11,085 nucleotides of DNA, from positions 1 through 11,085 of the forward strand of contig CAZVNF010000133.1 in the NCBI GenBank assembly GCA_964628215.1, given 5' to 3'. The stretch comes from CAIVAT01 sp964628215 (GTDB taxonomy: Bacteria > Bacteroidota > Bacteroidia > Bacteroidales > FEN-979). A program made the position numbers and the translations under genes. The notes below the pieces were generated by a model that was not told where the DNA came from, searched no databases, and was given only the letters and a program-made list of their open reading frames with translations. Numbering within the stretch: the first letter of the stretch is position 1; every line of letters begins with the position of its first letter. Of the stretch, positions 9,169 through 11,085 are shown in pieces.

Positions 9169-9354
9169 CCGTCAAATTACTTCCAATCCTTTTGTTGGCA
9201 AGAATCATGGAAATCGCAATCTGGAAAAGTGGGAGCTCTTAACCACCCCTTATCAATTTTTATTTACAGTTTATCTTGCTAATTATCAATATGATAGATT
9301 GGCTGTATTGTTCCGGCGAAGACTGGTCAACGCAAGCGTTTTTCCAAATTATTT
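9169..9354. other. Intergenic stretch after the protease gene
   Basis: I find no convincing gene here. There is no clear terminator after the protease stop; the only hairpin noticed is a 4-bp CCAA/TTGG pair. A plus-strand open frame from 9276 crosses into the integrase remnant and is judged accidental. Confidence 0.4.
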
Positions 9355-9510
9355 TCAAAAAATTAGCAACAATCCTGCAATGTCCTTTACCGATTCATCC
9401 GATAAGCTTGAAAGATGATCTTCGGATGTCATTAGGCTTCGGTGACTTTCATGACTGTTCAAAGTTTTTTCATGATTCTTACCAACTGGTGTGATACGTG
9501 AATTTACCAC
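9355..9510 (-). pseudogene. Decayed 3' end of a second tyrosine recombinase gene
   Basis: Read on the minus strand, 9447-9355 translates as SHRSLMTSEDHLSSL then SDESVKDIAGLLLIF and a stop. This aligns with GHSSIPTTEIYLSSF and SDESVKNIAGLLMSF at the end of the intact integrase to its right. At DNA level 9371-9429 and 9662-9720 agree at 50 of 59 positions without gaps. Weaker similarity continues to about 9510, where HQLVRI resembles THLMRA. The catalytic Tyr codon position reads CAT (His), the GHSS motif has become SHRS, indels occur upstream and there is no N-terminal half. It is therefore a dead remnant of a related but not identical recombinase. The left boundary is the TGA at 9357-9355; the right boundary is approximate. 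Confidence 0.8.
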
Positions 9511-9589
9511 CTATCAGGAATTAGGATTATCTCTGCAGAAAAATAGCCGGATGCGGAAGATTTTGTGACAATTAATATGTAATGCTCGA

Positions 9590-9626
9590 GGAGGTAAGGA
9601 TTAAGGCACGGAAATGTGATACCTCC
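9590..9626. repeat. 7-bp inverted repeat just after the integrase stop
   Basis: GGAGGTA (9590-9596) and TACCTCC (9620-9626) can form a perfect 7-bp stem with a 23-nt loop, starting right after the minus-strand integrase stop codon. There is no T-run after it, so a terminator role is doubtful. Confidence 0.3.
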
Positions 9627-9627
9627 A

Positions 9628-10872
9628 TCAGGTTTCCTCATTTTTTTCAAAGCTCATTAGTAATCCTGCAATATTCTTAACCGATTCATCCGAGAAACTT
9701 GAAAGATAAATTTCGGTTGTTGGGATACTGCTGTGCCCCATGGTTTCGCTGATATAGGCAATGGGAGCATCTGCCCTCATGAGGTGGGTTGCATAAGAAT
9801 GTCGGGCAGAATAGGTAGTTAATGGGATATCCCATTCCAATTTTTCTTTAATGCTTTTTAAATATTTATTGGTTGTCTGTATAAATTGTGCAATGGTAAC
9901 GTGACGTTCCAGTTCACTCATCCTTTCATTCAGGATAGGGAAAATAAACTCTTTGCCGGTCTCACAGGCATTACCCCTACACTGGATTATTTCAAGAATC
10001 CTGGGCAGCATATAAATATTTATTTCTTTTTGACCGCCTTTATTGGTCTTTTTTGTCTTGCTCCTGTAAAATTTAATATGGTCTCCCTGTAAGTTGGAAT
10101 ATCGTAACAGCGCAATGTCCTTGAAATTCATTCCGTTTCCAAGATAACTGAACGTCCAGAAATCGATGGCCTTTTTCTCTTCCGGCTTATCTGTTTTATA
10201 TTCAATCAACGTTTTAATATCCTTGTCGCTTAACGCACGCTTGTTTTTTTGTGCTGCTGGAACCGTGAAGTTTTTAAACGGGTATTTGTCAAGTAAGATG
10301 TACTTCTTTTTGATCGCATAATTGCAGACTGCCCTGATCTGCCGTAAATAAATACCAATGGTAGAAATTGCCTTTGATTTTGAACTTAAATGATTTTCAT
10401 ATTTCCTGAGAAATTCAGTTGTAACTCCTTTCATCTTGAGGTTGGGATGAAAGTTTCCAACGGAAGTCAATATGGTTTCGTACATCAGGGTTGTCTTGAT
10501 ACTCCATTCGCTGGCTTTTTCTTCCATGAATCCCCGGGTACACTGTTCAAAGCTGATATCTATAGTGTCAATGTGCTTCTTCTTAAAATATTCCTCCTCA
10601 AAAGCCTCAAAAGTAAAATCAGTAAGCTTTTTGCCCGCTGTTTGCGCTTTTTTTATGAAGCCATTGAGATCAGAGCGTTTTTCTTTCAAAGAATCATCCC
10701 TGAGTTTAGGCGATTTGATTTTCTTCCATTGATCTTCGCTCAATTCAACGTCTGTCCTGTAACGTTTTTTTGCCCCATTAAAATAGACAACCAGGCATAC
10801 CGGAAACAGACCATTTTTTTTGGCCCGATTCTCAAGTATGGTAAAATAGGTTAAAACATTTCCTTTGCTCAT
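9628..10872 (-). CDS. Tyrosine recombinase / site-specific integrase
   Basis: Phage-integrase-family recombinase of the Bacteroidetes type, catalysing integration and excision at a short att core. From the start at 10872 it has 414 residues: an arm-type DNA-binding domain (about 5-90, LTYFTILENRAKKNG), a SAM-like core-binding domain (about 105-205) and a catalytic domain (about 215-400). Catalytic residues seen are Arg357 (YSARHSYATHLMR), His380 (ETMGHSS) and the nucleophile Tyr389 (EIYLSSF). The box I Arg is absent (FSYLGNGMNF, 241-250) and the box II His is Tyr, variants I associate with Bacteroidetes recombinases. The frame also opens at 10929, but those extra 19 codons run through 12-bp repeats and a likely promoter, so I choose MSKGNVLTYF at 10872. 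It is more A+T-rich than the xylose genes. The gene body ends about 165 bp from a tRNA-Pro fragment, its probable target. Confidence 0.92.
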   Translation of the reverse strand: MSKGNVLTYFTILENRAKKNGLFPVCLVVYFNGAKKRYRTDVELSEDQWKKIKSPKLRDDSLKEKRSDLNGFIKKAQTAGKKLTDFTFEAFEEEYFKKKHIDTIDISFEQCTRGFMEEKASEWSIKTTLMYETILTSVGNFHPNLKMKGVTTEFLRKYENHLSSKSKAISTIGIYLRQIRAVCNYAIKKKYILLDKYPFKNFTVPAAQKNKRALSDKDIKTLIEYKTDKPEEKKAIDFWTFSYLGNGMNFKDIALLRYSNLQGDHIKFYRSKTKKTNKGGQKEINIYMLPRILEIIQCRGNACETGKEFIFPILNERMSELERHVTIAQFIQTTNKYLKSIKEKLEWDIPLTTYSARHSYATHLMRADAPIAYISETMGHSSIPTTEIYLSSFSDESVKNIAGLLMSFEKNEET

Positions 10873-10913
10873 GGTTACATCATTAAAAAATGTAACCACA
10901 AATGTAACCACAA
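10873..10913. repeat. 12-bp tandem repeat plus inverted half-site at the integrase start
   Basis: ATGTAACCACAA occurs twice head to tail (10890-10901 and 10902-10913). The reverse complement of its first 8 bases, GGTTACAT, sits at 10873-10880, directly against the integrase start codon, with 9 bp to the first repeat. Position over the promoter and start suggests binding sites for a repressor, an excisionase-like factor or the integrase itself. Confidence 0.75.
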
Positions 10914-10930
10914 CTCTGTTAATAAACAAA
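10899..10930 (-). promoter_or_regulatory. Candidate integrase promoter (-33 TTTG, -7 TACATTTG)
   Basis: On the minus strand TTTG (10930-10927) is followed after 20 bp by TACATTTG (10906-10899), an exact match to TAnnTTTG at the usual Bacteroidetes spacing. Transcription would begin near 10892, downstream of the ATG at 10929 and about 20 nt before the ATG at 10872. This supports the shorter protein. The -7 box overlaps both 12-bp tandem repeats. Confidence 0.55.
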
Positions 10931-11008
10931 TAATATTCAAACTATAAACAAGGTAAGAAAATATTGTAACATATTGATATGCAATTTTTAACAATAGATA
11001 ACGGGGAA

Positions 11009-11037
11009 AGTGAAAATAGTAAAAATATAGTGAAAAA
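11009..11037. repeat. Three AGTGAAAA-like repeats beside the att core
   Basis: AGTGAAAAT (11009-11017), AGTAAAAAT (11018-11026) and AGTGAAAAA (11029-11037) are near-identical direct repeats ending where tRNA similarity begins. They could be arm-type integrase sites, but in such A-rich DNA chance is a real alternative. Confidence 0.4.
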
Positions 11038-11038
11038 A

Positions 11039-11085
11039 CTGCTTTGGGAGCAGGAGGTCGCAAGTTCGAATCTTGCTACCCCGAC
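11039..11085 (+). tRNA. 3' half of tRNA-Pro(UGG), probable attachment-site core
   Basis: The sequence folds as the 3' half of a tRNA. An anticodon stem CTGC/GCAG holds a 7-nt loop TTTGGGA, giving anticodon TGG at 11045-11047 with G37, as in tRNA-Pro. Then come a 5-nt variable loop, a perfect T arm GCAAG-TTCGAAT-CTTGC (11060-11076), acceptor strand TACCCCG (11077-11083), discriminator A and one C at the window edge. The 5' acceptor strand and D arm are missing; A/T-rich DNA replaces them. The outermost anticodon-stem pair is broken (A at 11038 against G at 11054), placing the junction at 11038/11039. With an integrase beside it, this is best read as the att core copied from the tRNA gene, not a working tRNA. 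Confidence 0.8.

Noticed and set aside
9276..9494. Plus-strand open frame of 72 codons in the intergenic region.
   Set aside because: It is antisense to the integrase remnant, has no recognisable domain and its second half is explained by minus-strand homology.
9590..9626. Rho-independent terminator for the integrase gene.
   Set aside because: The stem is only 7 bp with a 23-nt loop and no following T-run; kept only as a weak inverted repeat.
10390..10854. Plus-strand open frame of 154 codons opposite the integrase.
   Set aside because: It is a mirror of the integrase coding strand with no signal, motif or leader of its own.
10873..10929. Integrase start at 10929, adding 19 N-terminal residues.
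   Set aside because: The added codons are made of tandem repeats and overlap a good promoter match whose predicted transcript starts downstream of 10929.
11002..11084. A complete tRNA-Pro starting at CGGGGAA (11002-11008), which can pair 6 of 7 with the acceptor strand TACCCCG.
   Set aside because: The intervening sequence has no D arm and is about 9 nt too long, so the pairing is probably chance.

Overview
The window looks like chromosomal DNA of a member of the phylum Bacteroidota (Bacteroidetes). The evidence is a Bacteroides-type xylose isomerase, start codons without Shine-Dalgarno sequences in A-rich leaders, Bacteroidetes-style promoter boxes (TTTG / TAnnTTTG), a protease whose C-terminus resembles a type IX secretion sorting domain, and a Bacteroidetes-style tyrosine recombinase. 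I cannot name the genus from sequence alone.

Positions 1-7430 hold a plus-strand operon of five tightly packed genes. They are xylulokinase (xylB, 5' end outside the window), xylose isomerase (xylA), a XylE-type D-xylose:H+ symporter, a secreted GH106-related glycoside hydrolase and a secreted GH43 hydrolase with a CBM6-like C-terminus. Gaps are 4 and 12 nt and overlaps are 4 and 28 nt, so the five genes are probably cotranscribed from a promoter left of the window. The likely logic is that the two exported hydrolases release pentose or remove decorations from a xylan-type glycan, XylE imports the free xylose, XylA makes xylulose and XylB makes xylulose 5-phosphate for the pentose phosphate pathway. 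No SusC/SusD pair and no regulator are visible.

Positions 7480-9168 hold a separate gene for an exported subtilisin-family (S8) protease with a Bacteroidetes-type prodomain and a sorting-like C-terminus. It has a candidate -7 box of its own.

Positions 9169-11085 form a small integration module. It contains the decayed 3' end of one tyrosine recombinase gene (9355 to about 9510), an intact minus-strand tyrosine recombinase gene (9628-10872), a promoter overlapped by 12-bp tandem repeats, a set of AGTGAAAA-like repeats, and at the right edge the 3' half of a tRNA-Pro(UGG) gene lacking its 5' half. This is the arrangement expected at one end of a tRNA-targeting integrative element. Geometry puts the element to the left of the tRNA fragment, so either the xylose locus is cargo or the element has decayed to little more than its integrase.

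Nothing here amounts to a clearly new system. The most informative parts are the integration scar, its repeat-rich control region, and the GH106-like gene inside a xylose operon.
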